Positions 18,101-26,375 of a stretch of 64,000 bases of DNA are shown piece after piece (position 1 is the stretch's first letter; each line of letters begins with the position of its first letter). The notes under the pieces are model-generated. The model was given only the letters and a program-made list of their open reading frames with translations, was not told the origin of the DNA and searched no databases. The stretch spans positions 1,018,069 to 1,082,068 of the forward strand of contig NZ_JACHXO010000001.1 of NCBI RefSeq assembly GCF_014192155.1. The letters are read 5' to 3'. The position numbers were made by a program, and so were the translations under genes. This DNA comes from Roseateles terrae. GTDB lineage: Bacteria; Pseudomonadota; Gammaproteobacteria; Burkholderiales; Burkholderiaceae_C.

Positions 18101-20951
18101 GGACCTGGTGGTGCTGAACGAAGAGCCGTCGTCCTACCTGGCGCCGGTGCAGCAGGCCCTGGCCGCGCTGCAGGCCCGGCTGGAAAGCCAGCATCAGGGG
18201 CGTCCGGCGAATCTGCGCTCCGCCCTGCATGTGCTGCGCGAGAACGACCTCAGCACCGATGAGCGCTTCACCCTGCATGCCCTTATCCGCATCCGCCTGC
18301 AGGCCGACGGGCGCAACCTGGCGCAGCAAGTGGAACGCTGGCTCGAGGATCTGCGTCCGGCCGACGACGCGGCGCGCATGGTGGTTCCCCAGACCTTGCC
18401 CCTGCTGCCCGATCCGGCGGCACCGCCGCGCACACCGGATGGACAGTTCGATCCCGACCATGGCGGCTTCCGCTTCGACGTCTCGGCCTCGCGGCATCCG
18501 TCGCGGCCGTGGGTCAACGTGCTGGCCAATCCGGACTTCGGCTGCCAGGTGACAGACGTGGCCGCGGGCTACACCTGGGCGGGCAACAGCCGCATGCATC
18601 AGGTCACGCCGTGGTCCAACGATCCGCTGCTGGACCCACCCGGCGAGTGGCTGCTGCTGCACGACCTGGACCATCAGCGCGTCTGGTGCCTGGGCCGCCA
18701 TGTGCTGGATCAGGCTCCGCTGCAGGTGGAGCACGGCATCGGCTACAGCCGCATCCGGCAGCAGCTGGACGATCTGGACATCAGCCTGTGCTGGTGTGTG
18801 GACCGCGAGGCCTCGGTGAAGCAGCTGCAGGTGGACATCCGCAGCTCGGCATCGGAACGTCGCCGTCTGCGGCTGGTGGCCATGGCCGAATGGCAGATGG
18901 GCAGCGCGCGCAGCGAGCGGCTGTCGGTGACCACACGCAGCGACTGGTTGACCGTCGGCGCCGTGGGCGCCGGACTGCCGCAGCCGGAGCGTGCGTTGTC
19001 CCTGTGCGCCACGCAGCTGGATGAGCTGGGCGGCTTCGGACAGGCCACCGCCGCGTTGAGCCTGCGTCCGCGACAACCGAACGATGCGGGTGTGGCGCCG
19101 GAAGCCACGGCCCGCATGCGCCTGGACACCCAGGACTGGACCTGCGACCGCCGGGAGTTCTTCGACGCCTCCGGACGGCTGGTGGTGCCGACGGTGCTGG
19201 GTAAGCGCTGCGGCGGTGGACTGGACGCCTGCGCGGGTCTGGCCGCGCGGCTGGACGTCGACCCGGGTCAGACCGGCGCCTTCACCGTGCTGCTGGGCCA
19301 TGCGCCCTCGCCTCATGCGGCCCATGAACTGATGGAAGCGGCGTGGCAGGTCGACCCCGCACAGCGCCTGGCTGCGCAGCGCGCGCAATGGCCGGAGCTG
19401 CTGGGCGGCCGACAGGTCCGCACGCCGGACCCGCGCTTCGATGCACTGACCAACTTCTGGCTGCCTTACCAGACGCTGGCCTGCCGCATGTGGGCGCGTG
19501 CCGGCTTCTATCAGGCCGGTGGCGCCTTCGGTTATCGCGATCAGTTGCAGGATGCGATGGCCCTGACCGACGTGGCCCCGCAACTGCTGGCGCACCAGCT
19601 GCGGCGCAGTGCGGCCCGTCAGTTCCCGGAAGGCGACGTGCAGCACTGGTGGCATGAGCCGGGTGGCGCCGGCGTGCGTACGCATTTCTCGGACGACCGC
19701 CTCTGGCTGCCTTACGGCCTGGCGCACTATGCGGCCCGGACCGGCGACCTGGCGCTGATGGATGAGCAGGTGCCCTTCCTGATGGGCCAGCCCGTGCCGG
19801 AAGGCGCCGAGGACATTTACGAAACGCCGCGCACCGACGGCCCGATGGCGACGCTGTATGAGCATGCGGCACGGGCCATCGACCGGAGCCTGGAGAGCGG
19901 CGCCCACGGCTTGCCGCTGTTCGGTACCGGCGACTGGAACGACGGCATGAACCGCGTCGGCCATGAAGGCCGGGGCGAGTCGGTCTGGATGGCCTGGTTC
20001 CTCTGTCAGGTGATTGAGGACTTCGCGCCGCTGGCCATGGCCCGGGGCGACAGCGAACGCGCCCAGCGCTGGACGACCGCCCGTGACGGCTGGGTGCGCG
20101 CACTGGACGGTCCCGGCTGGGACGGCCAGTGGTACCGCCGCGGCTTCTTCGATGACGGCTCGGCGCTCGGGTCTGCCGCCAATCCGGAATGCAAGATCGA
20201 CCTGATCGCACAGAGCTGGGCGGTGCTGACGCAGGCCGCCGATCCGGACCATGCGAAGCAGGCCATGGCCAGCGCCAACACGCATCTGCTGGATCCCGTC
20301 GCACGACTGGCCCGGCTGCTGCATCCGCCGCTGGCGGTGTCGGAGCCGAGTGCGGGCTACATCCAGTCCTATGCGCCGGGCGTACGGGAAAACGGCGGCC
20401 AGTACAACCACGCGGCAGTCTGGGCATTGATGGCGCTGGCGCAGCTGGGGCAGCGGGACACGATGTGGCAGGTTTACACCGGTCTCAGTCCCGCCCACCG
20501 CTGGGCCGATCCGCGACTGGGCCCGACGTACGCGATCGAGCCCTACGTCATGGCCGGCGACATCTATTCCCATGCGCCCTGGGTCGGACGCGGCGGCTGG
20601 AGCTGGTACAGCGGCTCGGCAGGCTGGTTGCTGCGGGCCTCGCTGGAGTCCATCTGCGGTGTGGTGGTGGAACAGGGGCGCCTGCGGGTGCGGGCCTGTC
20701 TGCCGGTGCACTGGGACTGGGCCGAGGTGCGGCTGCGCCATGACGGCCGCTGGCATCGCGTCATCGTCTGCGCGCACGACACGGCTGCTCGTGCCGTCAT
20801 GACGCAGGAGCCTGCCGCCATCCGAGTGCAGACCAGCGATCCCATCGACTTGAACGCCTTGACCGACGATGCGCCGCTGGTCGTGGTCAGCCAGGTCGAG
20901 CGGGTGCCGCTGCCGGAAGGGGCGTCCTCGGACGAGGCCGCAGCGCCTTGA
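12132..20951 (+). CDS. ndvB: cyclic beta-1,2-glucan synthase (NdvB/ChvB/Cgs family)
   Basis: A 2939-residue multi-domain inner-membrane enzyme; rhizobial NdvB and Brucella Cgs are about 2800-2900. These start glucan on their own polypeptide from UDP-glucose, elongate, control length by phosphorolysis and cyclise. In order: an N-terminal region (1-400); a membrane segment (about 416-470); a GT84 domain (about 490-800) with LDSDTDMPPG near 634 and LPKDQVLSHDLLEG near 737; further membrane helices (about 820-990); a glycoamylase-like domain (about 1010-1580, NWYDTQTLAVLPPGYVSAVD); two GH94 beta-sandwich repeats (about 1590 and 2130); and a GH94 phosphorylase barrel (about 2430-2840) with GTGDWNDGMNRVGHEGRGES. 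The start at 12132 overlaps the upstream small gene. Products would be osmoregulated periplasmic glucans. No Ndv A-type exporter gene is adjacent. Confidence 0.95.
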   Translation: MKAEVSAPDRAPSPTPPEIKEELALLDPALGALEPPVRSVLFGAARFEQHGRSLAQAQAVQGTAGASRFFPRLDDNLAVLQQARALIEKRSRDYRHLGAAGKWLLDNATLIDEQTDQVRRGLPRGFFRLLPRLRDEPLAGLPRIYGIAWAWVAHTDGGFDIDLLTRYLKAYQEERALSLAEMWALPTTLRVVLVENLRRLAERFATLQAARDVVHHWYDGNPARTGLAAVTDLEPRMRQRGVLEAFWLQLDHRLEELPSGLGGELRAWLSTRLPTPAQALARQQDESIRDLQSIRNAITALRRIDQTDWRRLVQAVSPVMQTLAESPVYAAEATETQDLTLHEIEQLARKSGRSELEVAKELLTLTRTASTSIDTDRRSAPIYWWRGAGRPQLLSILGIRARAGWPVEPAQRERWAAAYLLGLTVLSAGVLVWLIGHMRPDLGLGWQVLVAVLAAGPISEAVVALTNRWISELSKPVRLPRLDFSEGIPAAEGALVVMPVMFPGPGTIAPLCAQLEQHYLANREPHARFALLSDFSDAVEEHRATDDAIISAAVQAVAALNERHGPLPDGRLRFLLLHRPRTWCKTERKWIGWERKRGKLEQLLQWLNTPEAASPFLDLGPMSVPGASVRHLITLDSDTDMPPGRLRSLVGTAAHPMNRPRLSTDGLRIVEGYAILQPRVLAPIPEDHRGTPYHRLFGGQFGIDPYSAVSSEIFQDLFGEGSFTGKGLIDVQAAHAVLTGRLPKDQVLSHDLLEGSIARCAGVSDITVVEDSPMHADAAHARLHRWTRGDWQLLPFLFNTRRYRLGAINRWKLLDNLRRSLVAPLSLALIVMVLATDALPLGLTLALVAAAFSIGPLVGALAGLVPSREGLALRHFYRETGADLGRAVALAAWHMALLLHLGLLYLDAIGRALWRQAVTRRHLLEWTTAAAAQAAAKHELPALIAQHLRVPVSAAVIGALLICADLLGAPVDGTAAVWLLLLWALSPVWIWWASRPRPAVQDPEPMLDPQGRDYLWQLARDTWRFYDRHVGPQDHHLPPDNVQLTPHLLVAHRTSPTNIGIYLLTVACARELGFIGLVSMTERLGATLDTLDRLDRWQGHFYNWYDTQTLAVLPPGYVSAVDSGNCSGHLLAVARACEMLIDTPSESIARNTRQALKQTLHRLRIHQPPLAGGGMLPASTALVEALSALEVLDAGVEEQQALLSGHVQAARAEVGEASPAGLDADGKPLPVPNDLPPEPDRAPTPTGLDTPLHWLVRDLVAQLESYWRDQGAPLAQARTQLRLLADRARCMALEADYRPLFDPERRLLRIGWRADAQQLDDNHYDLLASEARLTSLVGIAKGDLPPEHWRSLGRPFFARNTPDASLGLKSWSGSMFEYLMPSLVLREPAASALGRAIRTAVAEQQAEAQGRRTPWGISESAIAGQDHTLAYQYGPQGIQTLALARLSNEERVLAPYAAIMASVVAPSTVVRNLQAFERLGARGSFGFIESVDYTPQRQTAGTPFTLVQTYMAHHQAMGFVALTNVLADEAPRRWLMSDPHIKAVATLLHERAPREVTPLAVPAPEVLPRRRELRKARMVRETEPLGEALPLTHMLTNGRYAVVLRSHGGGYSSWDGTGVSRWRDDLLRDQHGQFLFLRRQGEVEWFSASARPAPDPRASYHCRMQAERVLFEARWADLRSCTTVWVSPEDDCELRQVELCNTGTAPMELELASCFEATLAPQRGDEAHPAFSNLFIQARWVAGEHALHLRRRPRLFDEAALRAVFFMVPDETPANTPGHPLHAKAPTGPQARIHDVTPIADRARWLGRYGSTTRPAGDAGVTVVDNEADVTSAGEPGRLLDTGLDPVAGIKLKIELPPGTTLRMTFCTAASRDLDQLHALVDKYRQAAHLERSAAMSHTMGGIRLRELQFDTATWGALLQLNTLITGQAAREPLHARESIGRCDRRLLWRFGISGDRPIIAVQIVGEEGLDLVRALKKALRMWTSHSVGVDLVVLNEEPSSYLAPVQQALAALQARLESQHQGRPANLRSALHVLRENDLSTDERFTLHALIRIRLQADGRNLAQQVERWLEDLRPADDAARMVVPQTLPLLPDPAAPPRTPDGQFDPDHGGFRFDVSASRHPSRPWVNVLANPDFGCQVTDVAAGYTWAGNSRMHQVTPWSNDPLLDPPGEWLLLHDLDHQRVWCLGRHVLDQAPLQVEHGIGYSRIRQQLDDLDISLCWCVDREASVKQLQVDIRSSASERRRLRLVAMAEWQMGSARSERLSVTTRSDWLTVGAVGAGLPQPERALSLCATQLDELGGFGQATAALSLRPRQPNDAGVAPEATARMRLDTQDWTCDRREFFDASGRLVVPTVLGKRCGGGLDACAGLAARLDVDPGQTGAFTVLLGHAPSPHAAHELMEAAWQVDPAQRLAAQRAQWPELLGGRQVRTPDPRFDALTNFWLPYQTLACRMWARAGFYQAGGAFGYRDQLQDAMALTDVAPQLLAHQLRRSAARQFPEGDVQHWWHEPGGAGVRTHFSDDRLWLPYGLAHYAARTGDLALMDEQVPFLMGQPVPEGAEDIYETPRTDGPMATLYEHAARAIDRSLESGAHGLPLFGTGDWNDGMNRVGHEGRGESVWMAWFLCQVIEDFAPLAMARGDSERAQRWTTARDGWVRALDGPGWDGQWYRRGFFDDGSALGSAANPECKIDLIAQSWAVLTQAADPDHAKQAMASANTHLLDPVARLARLLHPPLAVSEPSAGYIQSYAPGVRENGGQYNHAAVWALMALAQLGQRDTMWQVYTGLSPAHRWADPRLGPTYAIEPYVMAGDIYSHAPWVGRGGWSWYSGSAGWLLRASLESICGVVVEQGRLRVRACLPVHWDWAEVRLRHDGRWHRVIVCAHDTAARAVMTQEPAAIRVQTSDPIDLNALTDDAPLVVVSQVERVPLPEGASSDEAAAP

Positions 20952-21046
20952 TCCGGAAGGGCTGATGCCGGGAAGGCGGGCGGGGACGCGCAGGGTAGGA
21001 TGCGCCTCCTCGCCTTCCCGCCTCCCTGTCTTCCGGAGCCCTGCCC

Positions 21047-21745
21047 TTGACCCGTTCCGCCCGGCTGCTCGAACTGATCCAGACGCTGCGTCGTCATCGG
21101 CATCCCGTCACTGGCGATGCATTGGCTGCCAAGCTCGGCATCAGCCTGCGGACGCTCTACCGGGACATTGCCACGCTGCAATCGCAAGGCGCACGCATTG
21201 ATGGCGCGCCGGGGCTGGGCTATGTGCTGCGTGAAGGGTTCCTGCTGCCGCCGCTGATGTTCACCGTCGAGGAGATCGAGGCGCTGGTGCTGGGTTCGCG
21301 ATGGGTCAGCAGCCGGGACGATACGCGGCTGGCGGCCGCCGCCCGGGACGCGCTGGCGAAGATCGGCGCGGTACTGCCGCCCCATCTGCGGCACGAGATG
21401 GACACCACCACGCTGATGGCCGGCCGCTCCGACGCGCCCGGTCTGGACCGCGACCTCATGGCCCTGCTGCGGCAGGCCATCCGCAGCGAACACAAGCTGC
21501 GGCTGACCTATCGGGATCTCAAGGGCGCCACCACCGAGCGCATTGTGTGGCCCTTCGCGCTGGGCTTCTTCGACCACGTCCAGGTGCTGGTGGCCTGGTG
21601 CGAGCTGCGCGGCACCCACCGCCATTTCCGGGCGGACCGTGTCACCGGTGCACAGGTGCTGGACGAGCGCTATCCGCAGCGGCGCACCGCGCTGATCAAG
21701 GCCTGGCGGGAACAGGAAGGCGTGCCGGCTGCTGACGGAAATTGA
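21047..21745 (+). CDS. YafY-type transcriptional regulator (HTH + WYL domain)
   Basis: This 232-residue regulator has an N-terminal winged helix-turn-helix (RLLELIQTLRRHRHPVTGDA, LGISLRTLYRDIATLQSQG) and a C-terminal WYL domain (about 135-215: IRSEHKLRLTYRDLKGATTE, VWPFALGFFDHVQVLVAWCE, HFRADRV), which in this family senses a ligand or nucleic acid. The start is TTG at 21047, 9 bp after a GGAG site; no better ATG exists. The VOC gene follows 48 bp downstream, a common YafY neighbour, so the regulator may control it. No operator was recognised. Confidence 0.88.
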   Translation: MTRSARLLELIQTLRRHRHPVTGDALAAKLGISLRTLYRDIATLQSQGARIDGAPGLGYVLREGFLLPPLMFTVEEIEALVLGSRWVSSRDDTRLAAAARDALAKIGAVLPPHLRHEMDTTTLMAGRSDAPGLDRDLMALLRQAIRSEHKLRLTYRDLKGATTERIVWPFALGFFDHVQVLVAWCELRGTHRHFRADRVTGAQVLDERYPQRRTALIKAWREQEGVPAADGN

Positions 21746-21793
21746 CAGACCCGATTCCTAGCATGGCGGCACACCAACCGAAAGGCAGCTGCC

Positions 21794-22162
21794 ATGAACC
21801 ACCCCAACTTCATTCTTCTGTACGTCAAGAGCCCGGCCGACAGCGCCGCGTTCTATTCGCGCCTGCTGGGCGCGCCGACGGTGGAAGCGTCACCCACCTT
21901 TGCGATGCTCTCACTGGAATCGGGCGTGATGCTCGGGCTGTGGGCGTCGGCCGGCGTGGAGCCCGCCGCGACGCTCCCCGGTGGCAGTGAACTGGCGATT
22001 GCGGTGAAGGACGATGCGATGGTCGAAGCACGCCTCGACGCCTGGCGCTCCGCCGGCGCCCAGGTGCTGCAGCCGCTCACCCGCATGGATTTTGGCTACA
22101 CCTTCACCGTCGCCGATCCGGACGGGCATCGGCTGCGGGTGTTTGCGCCCGGGGAGCGGTGA
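21794..22162 (+). CDS. VOC superfamily (glyoxalase/bleomycin resistance-like) protein
   Basis: A 122-residue protein with two beta-alpha-beta-beta-beta half-modules: NFILLYVKSPADSAAFYSRL at the N-terminus and MDFGYTFTVADPDGHRLRVF at the C-terminus. The fold may bind a metal (candidate ligand Glu in the first module; DPDGHRL is the usual end strand), but the reaction cannot be assigned. It starts after an AAAGG site and is probably co-transcribed with the YafY-type regulator. Confidence 0.85.
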   Translation: MNHPNFILLYVKSPADSAAFYSRLLGAPTVEASPTFAMLSLESGVMLGLWASAGVEPAATLPGGSELAIAVKDDAMVEARLDAWRSAGAQVLQPLTRMDFGYTFTVADPDGHRLRVFAPGER

Positions 22163-22308
22163 AGCCGTGATGGGGTGAAGCGAAGACATGCAGGGCCCTG
22201 CGAAGTGGACCGCTTGACTTAAAAGCATACTTTTCACGCGCCCGACATATCCGGTGCCTAGAGTGCGGCGGTTTTTCCACCAACCTCCCCGGTCTCCCGG
22301 TCCACCAC

Positions 22309-24321
22309 ATGCGCGCTTCGCTCTTCCCTGCCGGCTTCGTCTCCTCCGGCTCGCCCCTGCATCGCTTCCCGCTGCGGCCCGTCACGCTGGCGCTGCTGAC
22401 CGGCTTCCTGATGGCCGGATGCGGCGGCGATGGCGGGGACGACAACGCCGTTGCCACCTTGCCCGCGGCCCCGGCCGGCCTCGGCACCACCGACACCGCC
22501 GCCGTGCAGGACGCCGCCACGGTGCCGGCATTTGTCGACAACTCGGCCACCAACCAACGCGGCGACGCCCGCTACGCCACGCTGGAGACCAATGCCGGCG
22601 TGCGCGCCGTCTCCGGCTTCCTGAAGGTCTGGCAGCCCAGCACGCTGATCGTCGATGCCGGCGTGACGGCGCCCGCCAATGGCAGCTTCCCCGCCGTGAC
22701 CGCCTCCACCTGGACCGGCATCCCCGGCGACGCCACCGACGGCAAGGTCCTGGACGCCGCCGCCCATAACGCCAACATCCAGTACGTGGTCACCGCCACG
22801 GCCGGGCGCACCGACGCGCAGGCCCTGGCCGCCTACCTGGACGACCGCCGTGGCAAGGGCTACAGCATCAGCGACGGCATGGGCCCGCTGACCACTGCCT
22901 GGCGCACCGCTGCCGGCCAGACCACCACCATCACCAGCATGCCGGCGGACGCCACCACGGTGCTCTACAACGACACCGGCGCCGAAGTCGGCATCAGCAC
23001 CGCCGCAGGCAACAAGACGCTGGGCCTGGCCGTTGACTTCATCAACAACGTCGGCGAGAACGCTTCCACCGAGCCGGCCAAGCGCTTCTACAAGTACGCC
23101 CGCCCCTGGCGCTGGAGCAGCAACGTCATCGTCGTGCCGCAACTGGTGCCGGCCAAGAGCAGCACGCCCACCACGGACGGCGGCTACATCAGTGGCCACA
23201 CCGCCGAAGGTGTGCGCAAGGCGCTGGCGATGGCCTATCTGGTGCCGCAGCGCTTCCAGGAAATGATGGCCCGCTCGCTGGAGCTGGGCGAGAACCGCAT
23301 CCTGGCCGGCATGCATTCGCCGATGGACGTGATCGGTGGCCGCATCCTGGGCCAGGCCTCCGCGGCCGCTTCCATCGCCAACGGCTCGGACGCTGCCATC
23401 AAGGCCACCGCCTATCAGCAGGCGCAATCGGTGATGCAGTCCGCTGCCGGCGTGAGTTCCTTCGCCGCCCTGCAGACCTACGCCCATTCGGCCAGCACCG
23501 CCGATGACCGCTTCAACGACTGGACCACGCTGCGCGCCAACGCCCTGCGCCGCATGAGCTTCGGCCTGCCGCAGACCGGCGACAAGACCAAGCCTGCCGT
23601 GGTGCCTAAAGGTGCGGAAGTCTTGCTGGAAACCCGCCTGCCCTACCTGAGCGCCGATCAGCGCCGTGTGGTGCTCAAGACCACCGCCCTGCCCTCCGGC
23701 TGGCTGGTGATGGACGATGCCGAAGGCTGGGGCCGCCTGAACTATGTGGCTGCGGCCGATGGGTACGGCGCCTTCAATGGCGACGTGGACCTGACGATGG
23801 ATGCGTCGCTCGGCGGCTTCTACGCCGAGGACAGCTGGCGCAACGACATCAGCGGCGCCGGCAAGCTGACCAAGGCCGGTACGGGCACGCTGCATCTGAG
23901 CGGTGCCAACACCTTCTCCGGCGGCCTGGTGCTGAAGGCCGGGGTGATCTCCGCCGACAGCGCCTCGGCGCTGGGCAAGGGCGACGTGTATCTGGCCGGC
24001 GGCACGCTGATCAGCAACGCCGCAGCGCCGCAGGTCGCCGTTGGTGGCAAGTTCAGTCAGCGCGCGGGCGCCACGCTGCAGGTGGTGCTGGGCGGCAGCG
24101 GCGCAGGCCGTCTGGTGGCCGCAGGCGCCGTCAATGTGGAAGACGGCGCGACGCTGGCGGTGAAGTTTGCCAAGGGCACCGTCGTCAAGGCGGGAGACAC
24201 GCTTCAGGTGCTCTCCGGCGCTTCGCTGGCCGGCCGCTACAGCACCGTCACGGTGGACGGCTTCAGCAAGATCAGCACCAGCTACACCGGCACCACGCTG
24301 AGCATCAAGATCGAGGGCTGA
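22309..24321 (+). CDS. PAP2-family phosphatase-like lipoprotein with autotransporter-type repeat
   Basis: A 670-residue exported protein. The N-terminus is hydrophobic and ends in a lipobox-like FLMAGC, so it is probably a lipoprotein. The three motifs of the PAP2/vanadium-haloperoxidase acid phosphatases are present in order: K-x6-RP as KRFYKYARPW (about 257), SGHT in YISGHTAEG (about 297) and R-x5-H-x3-D as NRILAGMHSPMDV (about 329-341). Hydrolysis of phosphate monoesters is therefore likely. After residue about 510 comes a passenger-type autotransporter repeat (KAGTGTLHLSGANTFSGGLV) and beta-helix-like sequence to the end, without the beta-barrel translocator. There is no clear ribosome binding site at this start. 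Confidence 0.8.
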   Translation: MRASLFPAGFVSSGSPLHRFPLRPVTLALLTGFLMAGCGGDGGDDNAVATLPAAPAGLGTTDTAAVQDAATVPAFVDNSATNQRGDARYATLETNAGVRAVSGFLKVWQPSTLIVDAGVTAPANGSFPAVTASTWTGIPGDATDGKVLDAAAHNANIQYVVTATAGRTDAQALAAYLDDRRGKGYSISDGMGPLTTAWRTAAGQTTTITSMPADATTVLYNDTGAEVGISTAAGNKTLGLAVDFINNVGENASTEPAKRFYKYARPWRWSSNVIVVPQLVPAKSSTPTTDGGYISGHTAEGVRKALAMAYLVPQRFQEMMARSLELGENRILAGMHSPMDVIGGRILGQASAAASIANGSDAAIKATAYQQAQSVMQSAAGVSSFAALQTYAHSASTADDRFNDWTTLRANALRRMSFGLPQTGDKTKPAVVPKGAEVLLETRLPYLSADQRRVVLKTTALPSGWLVMDDAEGWGRLNYVAAADGYGAFNGDVDLTMDASLGGFYAEDSWRNDISGAGKLTKAGTGTLHLSGANTFSGGLVLKAGVISADSASALGKGDVYLAGGTLISNAAAPQVAVGGKFSQRAGATLQVVLGGSGAGRLVAAGAVNVEDGATLAVKFAKGTVVKAGDTLQVLSGASLAGRYSTVTVDGFSKISTSYTGTTLSIKIEG

Positions 24322-24327
24322 GGCCGA

Positions 24328-25221
24328 TCAGGAGCGATCCGGCGACGGCTTCGCTTCCAGCGCCTTCTGCCACAACGCGGCTGCTGCTTCCACGCCTTCG
24401 GCGCTGAAGTGGCAGCCGTTTCTCATGGAGCCGGTCAGTGTGTCGGTATCGGCGCCGGCCCGAAAACCATGGGTCGGCTCGTCCACCAGGTCCTTCACCG
24501 CGGCGCGGATCTCATCGCGCTCGTGTTTCCGCGCCCCGGGGGGGCACAGCGTCGAGCGGGCCAGCCACCAGGGGCCCGGCAACCCACGGGCTTCCGTCAT
24601 CGCTCGCAAGTCGCGCAAGCCTTGCGCATAGTCCTCGGTGCTGGTGCCGCTCAGGGCATCGGCCTCGCCCTGCTGCCACAGCACACCCGCGATGGGCCAG
24701 CCGGTGGCGACGGCCGCGTCGACCTCCCGTTCCCACACCCGTCGCAGCGGGCTGCGGGCATCCGTCCAATCGTCGAGCCGGGTGGATTCCACCCCGATGA
24801 CCAGCCAGACGATGGGCTTGTTAGCCCAGGTGCCGTTCAGTCGCTGATGCAAGGTGGACCACAGACTCGCGCCTGATCCAGTCCCTCCCGGCAGAGGCTC
24901 CTGCGCCATCACGCACCGCCCTTGGTGCAGCACCGGGAGGGCGGGTCGGCGACCACTCTGCGGCGTGAGGTCGCCATGGTTGCCGGCATTGGATTGCCCC
25001 ATCGCCACCAGCACCAGCGGCATCCGGCCGGCAAGCCAGGCATCGCAGCTGGCGGCGCCCTGGGGAATCGGCTGGATGGCCTTCACGCGGCTCTCCAGCG
25101 TCTGGTCGGCACGGCGTTCATCCGTCCACAGTTTCAGGCCCGCTGCAGCGCCGACCGCCAGCAGCGTGCCGGTGGCAAGGGCCCAGCCGAACTGGCGGCG
25201 GCGCATCGGACGCTCGATCAC
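24328..25221 (-). CDS. SGNH-type esterase, SASA (sialate O-acetylesterase-like) family
   Basis: A 297-residue protein with a membrane-anchor or signal segment (FGWALATGTLLAVGAAAGLKLW). The catalytic Ser block is VAMGQSNAGNHG (Ser77), followed by a block III-like GVLWQQGEADA and, at the C-terminus, NGCHFSAEG supplying His. This is the pattern of SASA-domain carbohydrate esterases, which remove O-acetyl groups from sugars. It follows the acyltransferase gene by 52 bp on the same strand, so one protein may add and the other remove acyl groups on the same glycan. The start is GTG at 25221; an in-frame ATG at 25206 is an alternative. Confidence 0.75.
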   Translation of the reverse strand: MIERPMRRRQFGWALATGTLLAVGAAAGLKLWTDERRADQTLESRVKAIQPIPQGAASCDAWLAGRMPLVLVAMGQSNAGNHGDLTPQSGRRPALPVLHQGRCVMAQEPLPGGTGSGASLWSTLHQRLNGTWANKPIVWLVIGVESTRLDDWTDARSPLRRVWEREVDAAVATGWPIAGVLWQQGEADALSGTSTEDYAQGLRDLRAMTEARGLPGPWWLARSTLCPPGARKHERDEIRAAVKDLVDEPTHGFRAGADTDTLTGSMRNGCHFSAEGVEAAAALWQKALEAKPSPDRS

Positions 25222-25273
25222 CGCAGGCCCCGGCCAAGAACAGCCGGGTAGCGCCTGCGCAGACGCCGCCCGC

Positions 25274-26362
25274 TCATGCGGCCGCCTCGCGCAACTGGTG
25301 CTGCTGGTAGCGACGGCGGATCCATCGCATGGCGGGCTGCTCCACCAGGTGGGTGAGCCCGTGGGCCAGCGACAAAGCGACCGCCATCACCAGCACGATC
25401 GACACCGTGGCCGACAGGCCCAGGCCCTCCAGCCGGCGCAGCAGCGCCCAGCCGATGTTCTCGTGCAGCAGATAGAGGGTGTAGGAGACGCTGCCCAGCC
25501 AGAGCCACAGCCGATGCTCCAGCCAGACCCAGCGTCCCCGCGCCGCGCCATGCAGCAGGACGAGGCAGGCGCAGGCCAATGCACCCACGGCCAGCCCCTG
25601 ACCCAAGGCAATGACCGCGATGGCTGCCATCACCAGGCTCCAGTCCGCCCGCGCGGCACGAGCCTGTGAGAAGAACTCCTGAACCGACGTCACCAGGGAA
25701 GCTCGCCCCCACGCCTGATGGGTCGGCACGCGGGTCAGCCGATACACCGCCACCCCCAGCGCGAACCAGGCGATGTAGGGCAACAGCATCCACCGCTGCA
25801 GCACCCAGGGCAGATCGATGCCGGCGACGCTGGCCGCCAGCAGATACACCGCCCGCACGGCCAGGAAGACCCACAGCACCTGACACAGACGCCGTCCTCC
25901 GCCCTGCAGCCAGCTCAGCAGCGCCCAGGCGTAGAACAGCAGCTCCACCGTCAGCGTCCAGTACACCCCGTCCACATGGGCCACGCCGGCGAGTTCCTGC
26001 ACCATGCTGAGATTGGCCAGCAAGGTCGGCCACCCGGCTTCCTTGCCCGGCAGGCCCAGCAGATGCGTCAATCCGAAGGTCAGCAGCAGCGCACCCCAAT
26101 AGGCCGGATACAGCCGACTGAAGCGGGACACCACGAAGTCCATGGGCCGCTGGGTGCGCTCCAGCGTCATGAAGATGACGAAGCCGCTGATCATGAAGAA
26201 CAGGTTGACCCCGTAGTGGCCCCACGGCAGGGACACCAGCGGCGCGCTGGTGTGCCCATACAGGTCCTGATAGCGGGTGGTGTAGTGGAAGCCCACGACC
26301 AGCAGCGCAGCGACACCGCGCAGGGCATCGAGCTGCGCCAGCCGGCGCGCCGACCCGCTCAT
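25274..26362 (-). CDS. acyltransferase family 3 membrane protein (OafA/YrhL-like)
   Basis: A 362-residue polytopic inner-membrane protein with about ten hydrophobic segments. It begins with the family block LDALRGVAALLVVGFHY, carrying the conserved R and H, followed by GVNLFFMISGFVIF, SRFSRLYPAYW and YWTLTVELLFY. These enzymes transfer acetyl or other short acyl groups to surface polysaccharide or lipid sugars. It lies 13 bp downstream of the PLP decarboxylase gene on the same strand and precedes the SGNH esterase, which places it in the polysaccharide locus. Confidence 0.9.
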   Translation of the reverse strand: MSGSARRLAQLDALRGVAALLVVGFHYTTRYQDLYGHTSAPLVSLPWGHYGVNLFFMISGFVIFMTLERTQRPMDFVVSRFSRLYPAYWGALLLTFGLTHLLGLPGKEAGWPTLLANLSMVQELAGVAHVDGVYWTLTVELLFYAWALLSWLQGGGRRLCQVLWVFLAVRAVYLLAASVAGIDLPWVLQRWMLLPYIAWFALGVAVYRLTRVPTHQAWGRASLVTSVQEFFSQARAARADWSLVMAAIAVIALGQGLAVGALACACLVLLHGAARGRWVWLEHRLWLWLGSVSYTLYLLHENIGWALLRRLEGLGLSATVSIVLVMAVALSLAHGLTHLVEQPAMRWIRRRYQQHQLREAAA

Positions 26363-26375
26363 GACCGCCGCGGCC

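Noticed and set aside
16224-20777. 1517-codon minus-strand frame opposite the cyclic glucan synthase
   Set aside because: The plus strand is a complete, motif-bearing NdvB-type protein across the same bases. The minus translation is rich in Arg, Gln, His and Gly, as expected for an antisense GC-rich frame.
22258-23895. 545-codon minus-strand frame opposite the PAP2 gene
   Set aside because: The plus strand carries all three PAP2 motifs; the minus frame is Gly/Val/Arg/His-rich without motifs.
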